Shown here piece by piece: positions 1 through 10,036 of a stretch of 64,000 bases of DNA. Origin of the DNA: Polyangiaceae bacterium (GTDB lineage Bacteria; Myxococcota_A; Polyangia; Polyangiales; Polyangiaceae); contig JAWKRG010000010.1 of NCBI GenBank assembly GCA_041389725.1, positions 62,001-126,000 of the forward strand. The letters run 5' to 3'. The position numbers were made by a program, and so were the translations under genes. The notes under the pieces are model-generated. The model had not been told where the DNA came from. It saw only the letters and a list, made by a program, of their open reading frames with translations, and searched no databases. Within the stretch, counting starts at the first letter, position 1, and every line of letters starts with the position of its first letter.

Positions 1-17
1 CTCCTACACTGGACCTC

Positions 18-551
18 GTGCTGACCGACGCGCTGGCGGAGATGTTTCGTATGGCAGCGGACGAACGCGGCGTCCGCGCGTACTCCGCCAAGCTCTCGTC
101 GCTGCCCATGGACGCCGACGACGAGAAGCGCGCGGCCTCTCTCGAGGCCACGCTCGAAGCCATGTACTTGATGGCCGCCTCCGACGGCGAGGTCGCGCAA
201 GACGAGCTGCTGCATCTCAGCTCCAGCTTGAAGACCATGCTCGAAGCCTTTGGGCACTCCGCCGAGCTGACCCTGCCGCTGCTGCACCTGAACGAGATCC
301 TCGGTTCTTTTCACGCGCTGTTGGAACGGGATGGCCTCGGACCTCGCCTCGAGTCCGTGGCGGAACGACTACAAACCCCCGAAGCACGCTGTCTGGCGTT
401 TTCTCTGGCCGCCGCCATCGCCTTCGTGGACGACTTCGTCGCGGCGGGCGAGGCCGACGCCATCGACCAGCTCGCCGCCGCGCTGGGGCTGTCTCCCGAG
501 GAATCGCAGCACCTGATGCGCGAGGTCCATGCGCGCCTGAACGACGAGTAG
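18..551 (+). CDS. TerB-like (tellurite-resistance TerB family) protein, 5' end uncertain
   Basis: The predicted acidic, all-helical protein of about 177 residues has two similar halves. Each holds a helix with the 'AxSDGExxxxE' pattern of TerB-type domains (around residues 50-62, and a weaker one near 140-150). TerB domains form compact helical bundles, often acidic and possibly metal-binding; the precise role here is unknown. The reading frame stays open to the left edge of the window, and the first start codon inside it is a GTG at 18 (an ATG follows at 43), so the true start may lie outside. The gene ends 85 bp before the tRNA-Thr gene and appears to be ordinary chromosome on the left side of the integrated element. 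The family call rests on pattern recognition only. Confidence 0.55.
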   Translation: MLTDALAEMFRMAADERGVRAYSAKLSSLPMDADDEKRAASLEATLEAMYLMAASDGEVAQDELLHLSSSLKTMLEAFGHSAELTLPLLHLNEILGSFHALLERDGLGPRLESVAERLQTPEARCLAFSLAAAIAFVDDFVAAGEADAIDQLAAALGLSPEESQHLMREVHARLNDE

Positions 552-636
552 GGCTTTTTCCCAGGCGCCCGCTTCCCGCCCGCTCGGCAATGCTTGACTT
601 GCCCGCCCCCGCGCGACAAGCTCCCGCCCCCGCTAG

Positions 637-1978
<1,342 letters not shown>

Positions 1979-2007
<29 letters not shown>

Positions 2008-2332
2008 GTATGGACGCGAGCAGTTCGTCGAGCGCCGCCACGCTCACGCGAACGCCGCCGCTGGGCAACCGAACATGTGGCAGCTTGCCGGCGTCGAACC
2101 ACCTGCGTGCTGTTCGACGTGAGACGCCGAGGCGTGTGGCCACCTGAGCGAGCGACAGGTACACAAGCTCTCCCTGTGGCTGCTGCTCGCCCGGTGAAGT
2201 GCTGCGCAGTTCTTGAAGTTCGCGCCGAGTTTCAGCGACCTCCGTGCGCAGCGCTTCGAGAACGCCGACCAGTGGTCGCTGCGCCTCCGTGACCACGGAC
2301 GCGACCAGATCCGAAAAGGCATCAGAAGCCAT
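1979..2332 (-). CDS. Excisionase-like protein (helix-turn-helix, HTH_17/MerR type)
   Basis: This 117-residue protein has an N-terminal coiled-coil-like segment (about 15-50, with heptad-like LRTEVAETRRELQELR). A C-terminal winged-helix excisionase DNA-binding domain (about 55-108) shows the typical 'YLSLAQVATRLGVSRRTARR' and 'GKLPHVRLPSGGVRVS' patterns. Such proteins bind attachment-site arms and bias integrase toward excision, or act as small regulators. It is the first gene of a two-gene operon with the integrase (overlap of stop and start regions). The coiled coil ahead of the DNA-binding domain is longer than in minimal Xis proteins and may mediate dimerisation. Confidence 0.8.
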
Positions 2333-2477
2333 CGCTCACTCCCCTCCCAGTCATCGGCTGAATATAATACCAGAAGAGTAAATAGCAACGCCTTTCGTGT
2401 GAGTTTCTACCGCTTTTGGGCTGAATATCGGCCGTTCCTTGACGCCTGACGCGCTCGGCGTCGACACTCCAACGGCA
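2333..2477. promoter_or_regulatory. Divergent control region between xis-int and the XRE-type regulator
   Basis: This unusually AT-rich stretch separates two divergent genes. Reading toward xis-int on the minus strand, a TTGCTA box (2388-2383) and a TATATT box separated by 16 bp form a plausible sigma-70-type promoter. On the plus strand TATAAT occurs at 2363-2368. The 10-mer GGCTGAATAT occurs twice in direct orientation (2356-2365 and 2419-2428), 63 bp apart, and could be operators for the small regulator encoded at 2478. Assignment is by inspection only. Confidence 0.4.
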
Positions 2478-2732
2478 ATGGCAGCTGCCAAGCGCTCGCC
2501 GGGCAGACCCCGGAAGCGCGAGACCAAGTTCTCGCGCTGGATCGACGCGTCAGGCATGACCCGCGACGACGTTGCGGCCGCGCTTGGGATCAACCGCACG
2601 CACCTCGACAAGGTGTGCCGCGGCGCGCGCCGGCCGGGGTTGAGGCTTGCGTTGGGAATCGAGAAGCTTACGGGCGGGGCGATTGCTGCTTCCGACTGGC
2701 TTCATGTGCGGATTGAACGCGACGGTGCGTGA
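2478..2732 (+). CDS. Small XRE/Cro-like DNA-binding regulator with AT-hook-like N-terminus
   Basis: The predicted 84-residue basic protein begins with a GRPRKR stretch resembling an AT-hook. A helix-turn-helix of Cro/cI type follows (about 22-55, with DDVAAALGINRTHLDKVCRG). The preferred start is the ATG at 2478 (MAAAKRSPGRPRK); a TTG 39 bp upstream is in frame but less likely. It is read divergently from xis-int, the classic position for a repressor that keeps the element integrated. No second domain is present, so it is much shorter than a full cI repressor. Confidence 0.6.
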   Translation: MAAAKRSPGRPRKRETKFSRWIDASGMTRDDVAAALGINRTHLDKVCRGARRPGLRLALGIEKLTGGAIAASDWLHVRIERDGA

Positions 2733-3163
2733 GCAGGTCGTGCCCCTGACAAAACGCTGGGTGCGGTGTTCTTCTCTTCAGCCAAGAAATCAATTCGTCG
2801 TCGTCGAGCCTGTGGGCTTGTGGGCAAGCCCAAGGCTTGTCCAAGCATCTTGGGGGCAAGCGAGACGTGGATTTCCGAGCTCCGCCGGCTTGTCCCCAAG
2901 ATGCGTCAAGTCCACAGGGCCGTGCAACGACGTGACGACGGCGATGTGCGAGGTTTCTGCGTACCATCGGGACTTCTCCTAGGTCCCACGGTCCCGATGT
3001 CCGTTTTCCATGGGCGGGGCATCGTCAGCCGCGACCGCCGCGAAAAGTCGTAGGTTCAAACCGCGGGGGGATATTCGGTCTGGAGCACACGATTTTGGAG
3101 GACTTCGATGTGGTTCTGGTCGCCTGACCCGATAGCGGCAAACGGCGAGGGCGACTCAGCGCC
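2733..3163. other. 431-bp gap between converging genes, with a long inverted repeat
   Basis: No convincing gene is seen. The gap holds a near-perfect 17-bp inverted repeat (2845-2861 and 2888-2904, 16 of 17 pairs; left arm GCATCTTGGGGGCAAGC) with a 26-nt loop. Just upstream is a smaller hairpin GGCTTG-TGGG-CAAGCC (2815-2830). They lie between the end of the XRE-type gene and the end of the CHAT gene, so a bidirectional terminator is possible, but no U-tract follows. A T-loop-like GGTTCAAACC at 3053 is not part of any foldable tRNA. Confidence 0.45.
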
Positions 3164-5286
3164 TCACTGAGGCTCGGGTGGTAGGTACGTCCACAGCCCC
3201 CAGCCGGACCACCATCGTGGATGCTCGATTCGCTCTTCTTCCTGCCATGCCATGAGGGCCTTTGCCGCGTCTCTGTTGGATGGTGCCTTACTGATTTCCT
3301 CCAAAAGTGTCGCCAATGCGCCACGCTTCGTGGGCAAGTCCCATGCAGGCCAAACGTTGGCAAGCACGCGGTCCGCACCACGAGCAAGCAACAGGGCGGG
3401 CATTGACTCCCAGTGCCCTTCACCGCTGAGGAATCCGCCGCCAGCGAAGCAAACAGCGCAGAAGGTCGTGCGACCGACGGGAATCCGCTCAACGAACTCA
3501 ACGGCTCGAAGCCGGGTTGCCTTGTCACCCACAGTGACCGTCAGCGCTTCAAAACTGCGGCGACTCCCATGAGCGCCGACAACAGCGAGGTCGTGGAGCG
3601 CGGGCGTCGCCGGAAGGTTCGCCCAATCGTGGCACGCACCACCAAGAATCCCCGCAATCTTGCTGATCGCCTGGTGCCACTGCTCCGCAGTTGGTTTTCC
3701 TCGAAATGCGTTTGTCGTCACACACCCATCCACCATGGACTCCCCTGAAAGGCGCGTGAACGGTGGCGTGGACGTGATCCGCAACTCGATGGACGCCGGC
3801 GCAGCCCCTGCAGCAAGAAGGAGCGCCGGCCACGGCACGCGAACCGAAGCGCCCTCCAGAACGAACAAGACGTGCGCATCTTTCATCAACGCGGTGACTT
3901 CGTGCAAGCGGAGCATGCCCGCAAGCTTCATCAGTAGTTCACGCCACTTGGCTTCGGTGTCGTTGCCCGCCTTGTACTGGCCGATATCGCGATTTGCGTG
4001 TCGATGTAGCGCATCGATGACCATGGCGAGGTCGTGGGCGGCAGTTACCTGGGTGAACTTCAATTCGCCCGCATGCCAGACGAGCAGCCCACCGCGTTGC
4101 CTTCCGAGGATGGGGTAGATGACTAGATCTTGAGCGTGGTCCGTCGGAATTGGCGAGCAATCACGACGCAGTTTCCCTCTAAAGCGCAGAGTCGACTCCG
4201 GATCAGCAGCGGCTGCCAGGCCGAGCCAGTCATCGCAGTCGCGCAGAAGAAACGCTCGTCGAAACCTGTCTTCCCCTGCTTCGGAGAGCGCTTGTTCAAT
4301 GACATCAACAGCCGCAACTACCTCCTTGGTCGCACTCTCCTTTTCACCACGAGTCAGATGCGCCCGAGCGAGGACCTTCCTGATCTCCAGTTCCATCTCG
4401 TTCGGTACACGGTCAAGCATTGCGCCAAGTTGTTCGAGCAGCCCCTCCGTTCCGTCGAGGACTGACCGCCGCTGCGCGCGCTCCGAGACCTCGATCAGCC
4501 GTTCCAGGCCATTCGACAAGGCACCGGCGGCGTTTGCCGTGTCGTCATCGGCTTCATACTTCTCGGCCAGACTTGTCCATTTCGCTGGGTGATCGGTCTT
4601 CTCGCCGTCCTTCTCTGCGGCGAGTGAGGTCTCCCAGGATAGTCGTCGGTGTGCTTGCGCGAGTCCGATACGGGTAATCTCAGCGCGTGCCGCGTCTCCG
4701 GGTTGGAGCTTCAAGGCCGAAACGCGGTCGTCATGAGCGGGGTCGAGTTGATCTGTGATGAAAGCCAGCATCTCCTCCGCCTTCCGTCTGCGGGCGGCCG
4801 CGTCCAACAGGACGTCGTGATCGATGCTGGTGACCTTGGCGACATACGCGCCCTCCCGTACTAGAAATCGCGATAGCTTGACGCTGTAAGCGTGCTGGTC
4901 GCTCAGCGCCTCCAGCCTCTTCAAGCGCTGCTCAAACGCCTGGACCAGTGGAGTCGCGTCGTAGCCTGCCCTTGCGGCAGTGCGAACAAGTCCCGCTGCC
5001 GCGAGACAGGCAACCTGCACCAGTTGCCAGTTTGCTTCTCCCGCGCGGAATATCCCTTCGATGCGCCCCGCTAGGTCGGTGCATGTCGCCTCGTCGAACC
5101 CACTGGGCTCGCGTCGCCACGCCTCGACCTCCACGATTGTCCCGCCCCACCGGCCGAGCTCGCTTGCCAAAGCGTGCAGGTCAGCCGCCGGACGTTGGGG
5201 TGCGCGTGAAGTAGCTCGAGGAAGTCGCCTGTCAACATCAGTAGCGGGTCGGGGTGTCGTGTGGTCACGGTCTGGTCCTCTAACAC
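3164..5286 (-). CDS. CHAT-domain (caspase-like) protease, apparent frameshift near the N-terminus
   Basis: The protein of roughly 700 residues has a long helical N-terminal part (TPR-like or helical repeat region) and a C-terminal CHAT domain of clan CD cysteine peptidases. The catalytic His is in AVVGAHGS (codon 3569-3571) and the Cys in CAVCFAGGGF (codon 3449-3451), the usual order and context for this family; the domain ends in the typical WSGWGLWTYLPP. CHAT proteases are effectors in several immunity systems. It is the third gene of the ATPase-subtilase-CHAT operon, 56 bp after the subtilase. The natural-looking N-terminus (GTG at 5286, MLEDQTVTTRHPDPLLML) is in a different frame from the body; the switch must occur near 5181-5200. 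The body frame has no good start codon upstream of it, so there is a sequencing error, a disabling mutation or a frameshift. Confidence 0.75.
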
Positions 5287-5342
5287 GAGTCAGAGCCGAG
5301 GCGACGGGCGGCGCCGGGAACGTGCCAGGAGCAACATGACAT

Positions 5343-7832
5343 CTAGCTGCTGCTGGCAGGAATACGGACAGGTACGACGAGCTGGTTTTCGACCGCTGTG
5401 TAGACATCGACATCAACACCAACCTCTGGCGTCCGAATTGAAACCACAAGCGCGTACCTCGCCGGACTATTCCACCGCTCCAACGCCGGCCTCGACCTCC
5501 ACCATCCGGTTCCGCCGGGATAGACGGCAAGTACGCCTCGTGCGGCGAGGTCTGCGGCAGTGCCGCGCCAAGTGTCCTGATGAATCGAGCCCTTGTGCCG
5601 CAAGTTGGCGCCAAGCTCCCAGCCCGAATCAGAACCGGTGAACCGCCTGTGCCCCTCGTCCCGGGCCTGCCTGTTGACCCGAGCGCGGAAGGAGCCGCTG
5701 GTTTCGTGTGGTCTGCGTACGTCGAAGCGGAGTTGGTGGGATGGGTACACGAACCGAGAGCGCCAGCCACGGCGTGCCGGGTTGGGCTCCACGAAATAGG
5801 AGAGCGTGACTCGCAGCTCAACCGGCGTCCGTCCCAACCCGAGTAGCACGTCGCGCGGCCACGGCAGGTCGTGGACATTCATCTCGTTGGTCTTGATGTC
5901 GGAGCGCTCCTTCCGAAATGGCACGAGCTCGTCTTCTACGATCAACGTGAGGTGATCGCGGGCTGACCACAGCGCGCGGAGAAGGCTTGGAACGCCGTGG
6001 CCGTAGCAGCGTAGCCTGTGGCGCCTCTCGTTGTCCGTTGGGAACTCGCGTCGCATTTCGTCCGTCCATTCGGCTGAATGGACGATGAGCGCTCGAACCG
6101 TTTCTGGCCAGAGGTCAGGGTACTCGCCCAGGATCAGGGCGGCCATCCGCGCAGCCTGCGCCGACGCCGCGCTAGTGTCGCCGGTGGTCGTGAACCAACG
6201 GAGGGCCGGATCGCGGAAAGTGGTGAGGAGGCGGACATCGTCAACGGTGTCCGCCTCACCAGTGCCGGGGTCGATGGCCACATTGCCGCCCTCGAGAACT
6301 ACCTCCGGCTTCACGGGCCAGCTGTCGTTCCAGCTGACGCTCGTGGTGCTCGTGGGGCTCAGCAATCCGCCGGTGGCGACGGGCGTCCACCCGGGGAACC
6401 TCTTCTGATCCAACACGGCGAGCCTGGTGAACCCTCCTACGGTGAGCGCATTCCACGCTTGGGCTGGGTCATGGATTCCGTCCGCGCGGTTGACGTCTGG
6501 ATACGGGCCGGCGCGCCACAAAGACTCGACAACGTTGCCTCCGGAGACGACAAGAACGCGCGCCTGCGCCTGTTCTTGTATGTCCTCGGCGATAAGAGCA
6601 TCGATGCGAGCGGACCACGATGACGGCGCTCCCCGGTCGCGAGAGTCCCTCGCGGTGACAGGCAGGCAGAAGGCGCGCTGGCGGTCCGGTGCTTGGGCCT
6701 CGGCGGCATAGGCCGCTTGGGCGGTGACGTGGCCGTAGAGCTCTGGATCGGTGGGCGACGATTTCTGCCACAACTTCACCGACTCCACGACGTTGTCCAC
6801 CGCTACCGGGGTTGCGCTCGTGAGATGGTTCGCGAGCTCGTCTGCGAAGAGCGCTATTCCGGCCATCTCCGTCCCGTGCCCGTGCCGGTCGCCAACGCCG
6901 AGGGACTTTGGCAGAGCGGTGTCGCGCAGCGCGATGAACCCCTCCAGCAGCGGATGGTCGTTCAAGCCACTGTCCAGAAGGCAGACAGCGGGCGGGTTGG
7001 CGCGACCAACGACGATGCGCGTTCCAAGGTCCGCTGCGAGGTCCCGGTGGAATTCCCCAGGGAGTTCGAAGAACTCCCCTGCGAGCTCCTTCGCTTTGCG
7101 GAGTTCAGCGATGCAGTCCAGCAACTCGACGGATGCTCGCATCGCCTCTGGGGGGCCCCACGCCAGGAGCACCGACCGGTCGATGAACTGGACGACGGCC
7201 TCCGCCCTCACCTTCAGTCCGAAGCGCAGCGCGTGGTGCGCGAAAGAGTCCAGGATGCGCTGCCGTTCCCGACCTGCTCGCAACCACACCTCCCACCAGA
7301 TTGTGGTGCCGTCAGCTGGAAAGAGCACTTCTTCGTCGGTCCAGAACGTGCGTAGTGCCGCCCTGCGAATGGCCGCTAGGCGCGACACCAGCGTTGCGTT
7401 CTTCGGTGCACCGCTTCGCGTGTCTTCGTCCCGAAACTGCTCGATCTTCCGCTCCAGCCAGCCGAGCTTCCCGTGGGGGATGAATGCTGTCGCCCGCAGG
7501 ACTGGGCCTTCCTTGACGGCAAGGAGCTCCACTCCTTGGCTACGTGCGTCGAGCGACTCCAGCGCAAGGTCGAATTCCGGCACAGCCTCGAACTCGACGA
7601 CGAGGCCCTCTTGTTCCTCGACGTTGTGCTCGGCACGCTCAGCGATCACGTCCTCCATGGCACGCTTCACCGCTCTGACTTGAGCGAGTAGACCGCCAGC
7701 ATGGCCCCTGCGGTCCGGGGTCGGATTCGGACCGGAGCTGCCACCTCCCGAGCGGGGCGACGTGAACGGCTCTGCTTGGCCGTTCTCGCCCAGAATGATG
7801 TGACGGCGCCTCCCGTCGTGCTCCCCCGGCAT
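5343..7832 (-). CDS. Subtilisin-like serine protease (S8), IetS-like
   Basis: The 829-residue protein has no signal peptide, so it is probably cytoplasmic. The catalytic triad is visible: D287 in CLLDSGLN, H319 in HGHGTEMAG, S554 in GDTSAASAQAA; the oxyanion Asn is N433 in VSGGNVV. About 270 residues precede the catalytic domain, with an FTSPRSGGG motif near the N-terminus, and a beta-rich C-terminal extension follows. It lies 9 bp downstream of an AAA+ ATPase, the layout of the two-gene anti-phage system IetAS (IetA ATPase, IetS subtilase). The protease is presumably controlled by the ATPase; its substrate is unknown, but the adjacent CHAT protease is an attractive candidate. Confidence 0.85.
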   Translation of the reverse strand: MPGEHDGRRRHIILGENGQAEPFTSPRSGGGSSGPNPTPDRRGHAGGLLAQVRAVKRAMEDVIAERAEHNVEEQEGLVVEFEAVPEFDLALESLDARSQGVELLAVKEGPVLRATAFIPHGKLGWLERKIEQFRDEDTRSGAPKNATLVSRLAAIRRAALRTFWTDEEVLFPADGTTIWWEVWLRAGRERQRILDSFAHHALRFGLKVRAEAVVQFIDRSVLLAWGPPEAMRASVELLDCIAELRKAKELAGEFFELPGEFHRDLAADLGTRIVVGRANPPAVCLLDSGLNDHPLLEGFIALRDTALPKSLGVGDRHGHGTEMAGIALFADELANHLTSATPVAVDNVVESVKLWQKSSPTDPELYGHVTAQAAYAAEAQAPDRQRAFCLPVTARDSRDRGAPSSWSARIDALIAEDIQEQAQARVLVVSGGNVVESLWRAGPYPDVNRADGIHDPAQAWNALTVGGFTRLAVLDQKRFPGWTPVATGGLLSPTSTTSVSWNDSWPVKPEVVLEGGNVAIDPGTGEADTVDDVRLLTTFRDPALRWFTTTGDTSAASAQAARMAALILGEYPDLWPETVRALIVHSAEWTDEMRREFPTDNERRHRLRCYGHGVPSLLRALWSARDHLTLIVEDELVPFRKERSDIKTNEMNVHDLPWPRDVLLGLGRTPVELRVTLSYFVEPNPARRGWRSRFVYPSHQLRFDVRRPHETSGSFRARVNRQARDEGHRRFTGSDSGWELGANLRHKGSIHQDTWRGTAADLAARGVLAVYPGGTGWWRSRPALERWNSPARYALVVSIRTPEVGVDVDVYTAVENQLVVPVRIPASSS

Positions 7833-7841
7833 CTCGTTCGC

Positions 7842-8825
7842 CTACCGGGTGACTGGGACGTTCTTTCGCTCGGCGAGGGAGCCGAGGAGCCCGGAGGTAG
7901 TTATGGTCGTTCCGCCGGCAAGCACCGCGTCCTTCGCCGCGTCGGTACAGGCGCGCGCCAGGTCAGCGTAGCTCAGACCGCCGCCGTCACGGATTGCCCG
8001 TTTCCAATCGAGCTCCCGTGTGTCGAACGGAGAAAGTCGCGACCGGAGCAACTCTTCCACCTCCGGAGCCGTTGGCTGTCGGTATTCGATGATGTCGTCG
8101 AACCTCCGAAACAGTGCTGGGTCGAGCGCTGGGCCGAAGTTGGTGGCGGCCACGACCAGGCTGTCGGAGTCGTCGTGCTCGATGAACTGGAGGAAAGAGT
8201 TCAGAACACGGCGAATTTCTCCGACGTCGCCTCTCTCTCCGCGATCCCCGCCGATGGAATCGAACTCGTCGAACAAGTAGACGCCACGCGTCTTGGCCAT
8301 GCTATCGAAGACGAGCCTCAGCTTCGCAGCGGTTTCGCCCATGAACTTGGTGATGAGCCCATCGAGTCGGATCACCAGCAGCGGCAGGCCCAATTCACCA
8401 GCGAGGGCAGAGGCTGTGTAGGTCTTGCCCGAACCGGGCGGGCCAACGAGCAACAACTTGCGGCGGGGTTCGAGGGCATGTTGCAGCAACCGAGAGCGCG
8501 CCCGGTACTCTTGGACGATGCGGTCGAGTCGCTGCCGCGTCTTGGCGTCGAGGACGAGCTCGGACAGCCGGACTTCCGGGTACGACACGGCGAGCAAGCC
8601 CTCCAGCTCACCACGCGCTGCTGCGATGGGGACTGGCTTCGATGCGCGGCGTTGCTGGCGTCTCTCCCGGGCCTGTTCGACCAGTGCCCGAATGTCATCA
8701 GCGAGGCGACCTTGGCCCTTGCGCGCAGCGTGCGCGGCGATCTGCATAGCGACCGTCATGAACTGCCGGTCGTCACCCTGCAGCTGGCTCTCGATGAGAG
8801 CTTTGATTTGTGCGGCCGTTGCCAT
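7842..8825 (-). CDS. AAA+ ATPase, IetA-like
   Basis: The 327-residue protein has a helical N-terminal segment (about 1-90) and one AAA+ module. Walker A GPPGSGKT is at 128-135, Walker B (YLFDEFDS) around 183-190, sensor-1 Asn in VAATNF (N229), and Arg-finger candidates in LFRRFDD (240-241). The family is that of classic AAA proteins (FtsH/Cdc48-like module) that form hexamers and remodel or gate partner proteins. It is the first gene of the three-gene operon, directly ahead of the subtilase. By analogy with IetAS it is expected to sense infection or regulate the protease; the sensed signal is unknown. Confidence 0.88.
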   Translation of the reverse strand: MATAAQIKALIESQLQGDDRQFMTVAMQIAAHAARKGQGRLADDIRALVEQARERRQQRRASKPVPIAAARGELEGLLAVSYPEVRLSELVLDAKTRQRLDRIVQEYRARSRLLQHALEPRRKLLLVGPPGSGKTYTASALAGELGLPLLVIRLDGLITKFMGETAAKLRLVFDSMAKTRGVYLFDEFDSIGGDRGERGDVGEIRRVLNSFLQFIEHDDSDSLVVAATNFGPALDPALFRRFDDIIEYRQPTAPEVEELLRSRLSPFDTRELDWKRAIRDGGGLSYADLARACTDAAKDAVLAGGTTITTSGLLGSLAERKNVPVTR

Positions 8826-8935
8826 GGCGCGTCCCCGAAGGTCACACTAGGATAGCTCGCTCGCGCTGGGGAGGCCGAATTGACAGAGAGGCGGCGCCGT
8901 AGACGTGTCGGCCACGGCGCCACTCCAGTTGCGCC

Positions 8936-9022
8936 CTAGTTCTTCCTGTTCTTCTTGAAGTCCCCCGGGTTCAGCCGCTTCCGCGACTCCCGTTCGGCCC
9001 GCACCGCCGCGGCGCCAGCCAT
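8936..9022 (-). CDS. Possible 28-residue basic peptide
   Basis: A short frame (MAGAAAVRAERESRKRLN onward, ending in KKNRKN and TAG) lies between the small Myb-like gene and the ATPase operon, on the same strand. The charged sequence looks more protein-like than random, but its length gives little statistical support and no strong ribosome-binding site is seen. Confidence 0.2.
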   Translation of the reverse strand: MAGAAAVRAERESRKRLNPGDFKKNRKN

Positions 9023-9068
9023 GCTGTACAGCCCGGTCGCCGGACCGACTTGGCTCCCCAGCAAGCGG

Positions 9069-9275
9069 CTACTTGCTCCTGCGGTTGTACGGGCTCTGGT
9101 TCGTCGGCTTGAGCGAGATCCCCTCCGACCCCGCCTTGGACCGCACCGAAGCTTCCGAGCGCCCGAGCTTCAGACCGATCACCCTTGTAGGGGTGTTGCC
9201 ACGAGCGAGGGCTTGCAGGCTCCGAACCTGTGCTTGAGACCACTGTTTACCTTGATTTGCCACCTTTTTTGCCAT
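9069..9275 (-). CDS. Small conserved helix-turn-helix-like protein (NTPTRVIGLKLGR family)
   Basis: This 68-residue basic protein has a single SANT/Myb- or homeodomain-like helical domain, with a conserved central NTPTRVIGLKLGRSE segment and a conserved tail SLKPTNQSPYNRR. I recognise it as a small hypothetical family that recurs across Proteobacteria with this same core and tail; its function is not known to me. A DNA-binding role is plausible from the helix pattern (RVIGLKLGRSEASVRSKA resembles a recognition helix pair). It lies upstream of, and on the same strand as, the ATPase-subtilase-CHAT operon, so it may be part of, or regulate, that unit. Confidence 0.7.
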   Translation of the reverse strand: MAKKVANQGKQWSQAQVRSLQALARGNTPTRVIGLKLGRSEASVRSKAGSEGISLKPTNQSPYNRRSK

Positions 9276-9382
9276 GACCCGTTCTTTCCTGCACGTCCGT
9301 ACAGATCTTTCGAATAGTACTAGTTTCTAGCATCTAACTTTGTTTATTGCAACGAATTGAGCACCTGTGCTACGAGCCACTC
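9276..9382. promoter_or_regulatory. Divergent AT-rich intergenic region with CTAG repeats
   Basis: The 107-bp gap separates the small minus-strand gene from the two-gene XRE-ImmA unit. It is markedly AT-rich and contains CTAGTTTCTAG (9320-9330), a palindrome-like element (CTAG half-sites 3 bp apart). It is the natural place for divergent promoters and for an operator of the XRE protein; no promoter boxes can be named with confidence. Confidence 0.35.
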
Positions 9383-10036
9383 ATGTCCCTGAAGCAGATC
9401 CGGCCTGGGGCCGCGTTCGAGGCAACGTTCGATTCCGCTGTCCGCCAGATGTTGGTCGATGGGCTCGCCCGAGCCTACGACACCGCCGTGGAGCTGCACG
9501 ACGAGGCACGAGGCTCCAACGAACGGACCTTCGGCTTCGGCGTGTACGAGTACGCCGTCCACGAACTGGCGGAGGGGGCGACAGACTCGAAGGGAAGGGT
9601 CGAGGTCGCATCGACCTATCCTTCGTTCCGCTTGAACATCGGTGAGTTCCAACTCGCTTGCCATCGCGTCGGGAAGAGCGAGTTCGAAGACATCTGGGGA
9701 TGCTTCCCGAATGCGGAGAGCGCGGCTCACACGATGGTCGAGGAGCAGCTCTGGCTCCCGGGAATGGTGAAGCACCTAGGGGTCGAGAACGCCCGGAAGC
9801 TCGTGCTCGCCCACATGGGGAACAACGAAGAAGGGCTTCGAGCAGTCTACCTTTGTTCCCCATGGCGAACTGAGGGGACACGGATCACTGCATGGGTCTA
9901 CTGCGAGCGCCTGTGGACGGCCCGGCAGGACGCCCAGCTCGAGACCAAGACTCAGGAGCGGGTGCCCGACGAAGTCATCGACGAGGTCGTTGTTCGGCGT
10001 CGAGCAAAGAAGGTTCACGCGCATGAAGAGGGCTGA
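9383..10036 (+). CDS. Uncharacterised protein paired with XRE-ImmA/IrrE gene (possible toxin)
   Basis: The 217-residue soluble protein is of unknown family; it is acidic in the middle and basic at the very end (VVRRRAKKVHAHEEG). I see no catalytic motif I can name. The ATG at 9383 (MSLKQIRPGAAFE) is preferred over an upstream in-frame TTG at 9347. It is followed, with a 14-bp overlap, by an XRE-ImmA/IrrE metallopeptidase gene. Two-gene units of this kind behave as toxin-antitoxin or abortive-infection modules (for example RosmerTA), where the partner of the XRE-peptidase is the toxin. That role here is inference from gene order alone. Confidence 0.55.
   Translation: MSLKQIRPGAAFEATFDSAVRQMLVDGLARAYDTAVELHDEARGSNERTFGFGVYEYAVHELAEGATDSKGRVEVASTYPSFRLNIGEFQLACHRVGKSEFEDIWGCFPNAESAAHTMVEEQLWLPGMVKHLGVENARKLVLAHMGNNEEGLRAVYLCSPWRTEGTRITAWVYCERLWTARQDAQLETKTQERVPDEVIDEVVVRRRAKKVHAHEEG

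Noticed and set aside
3030..3075. T-loop-like GGTTCAAACC with a tRNA-like surround
   Set aside because: The T-stem does not pair (GTAGG against CGCGG) and no cloverleaf forms; not linked to the attachment core.
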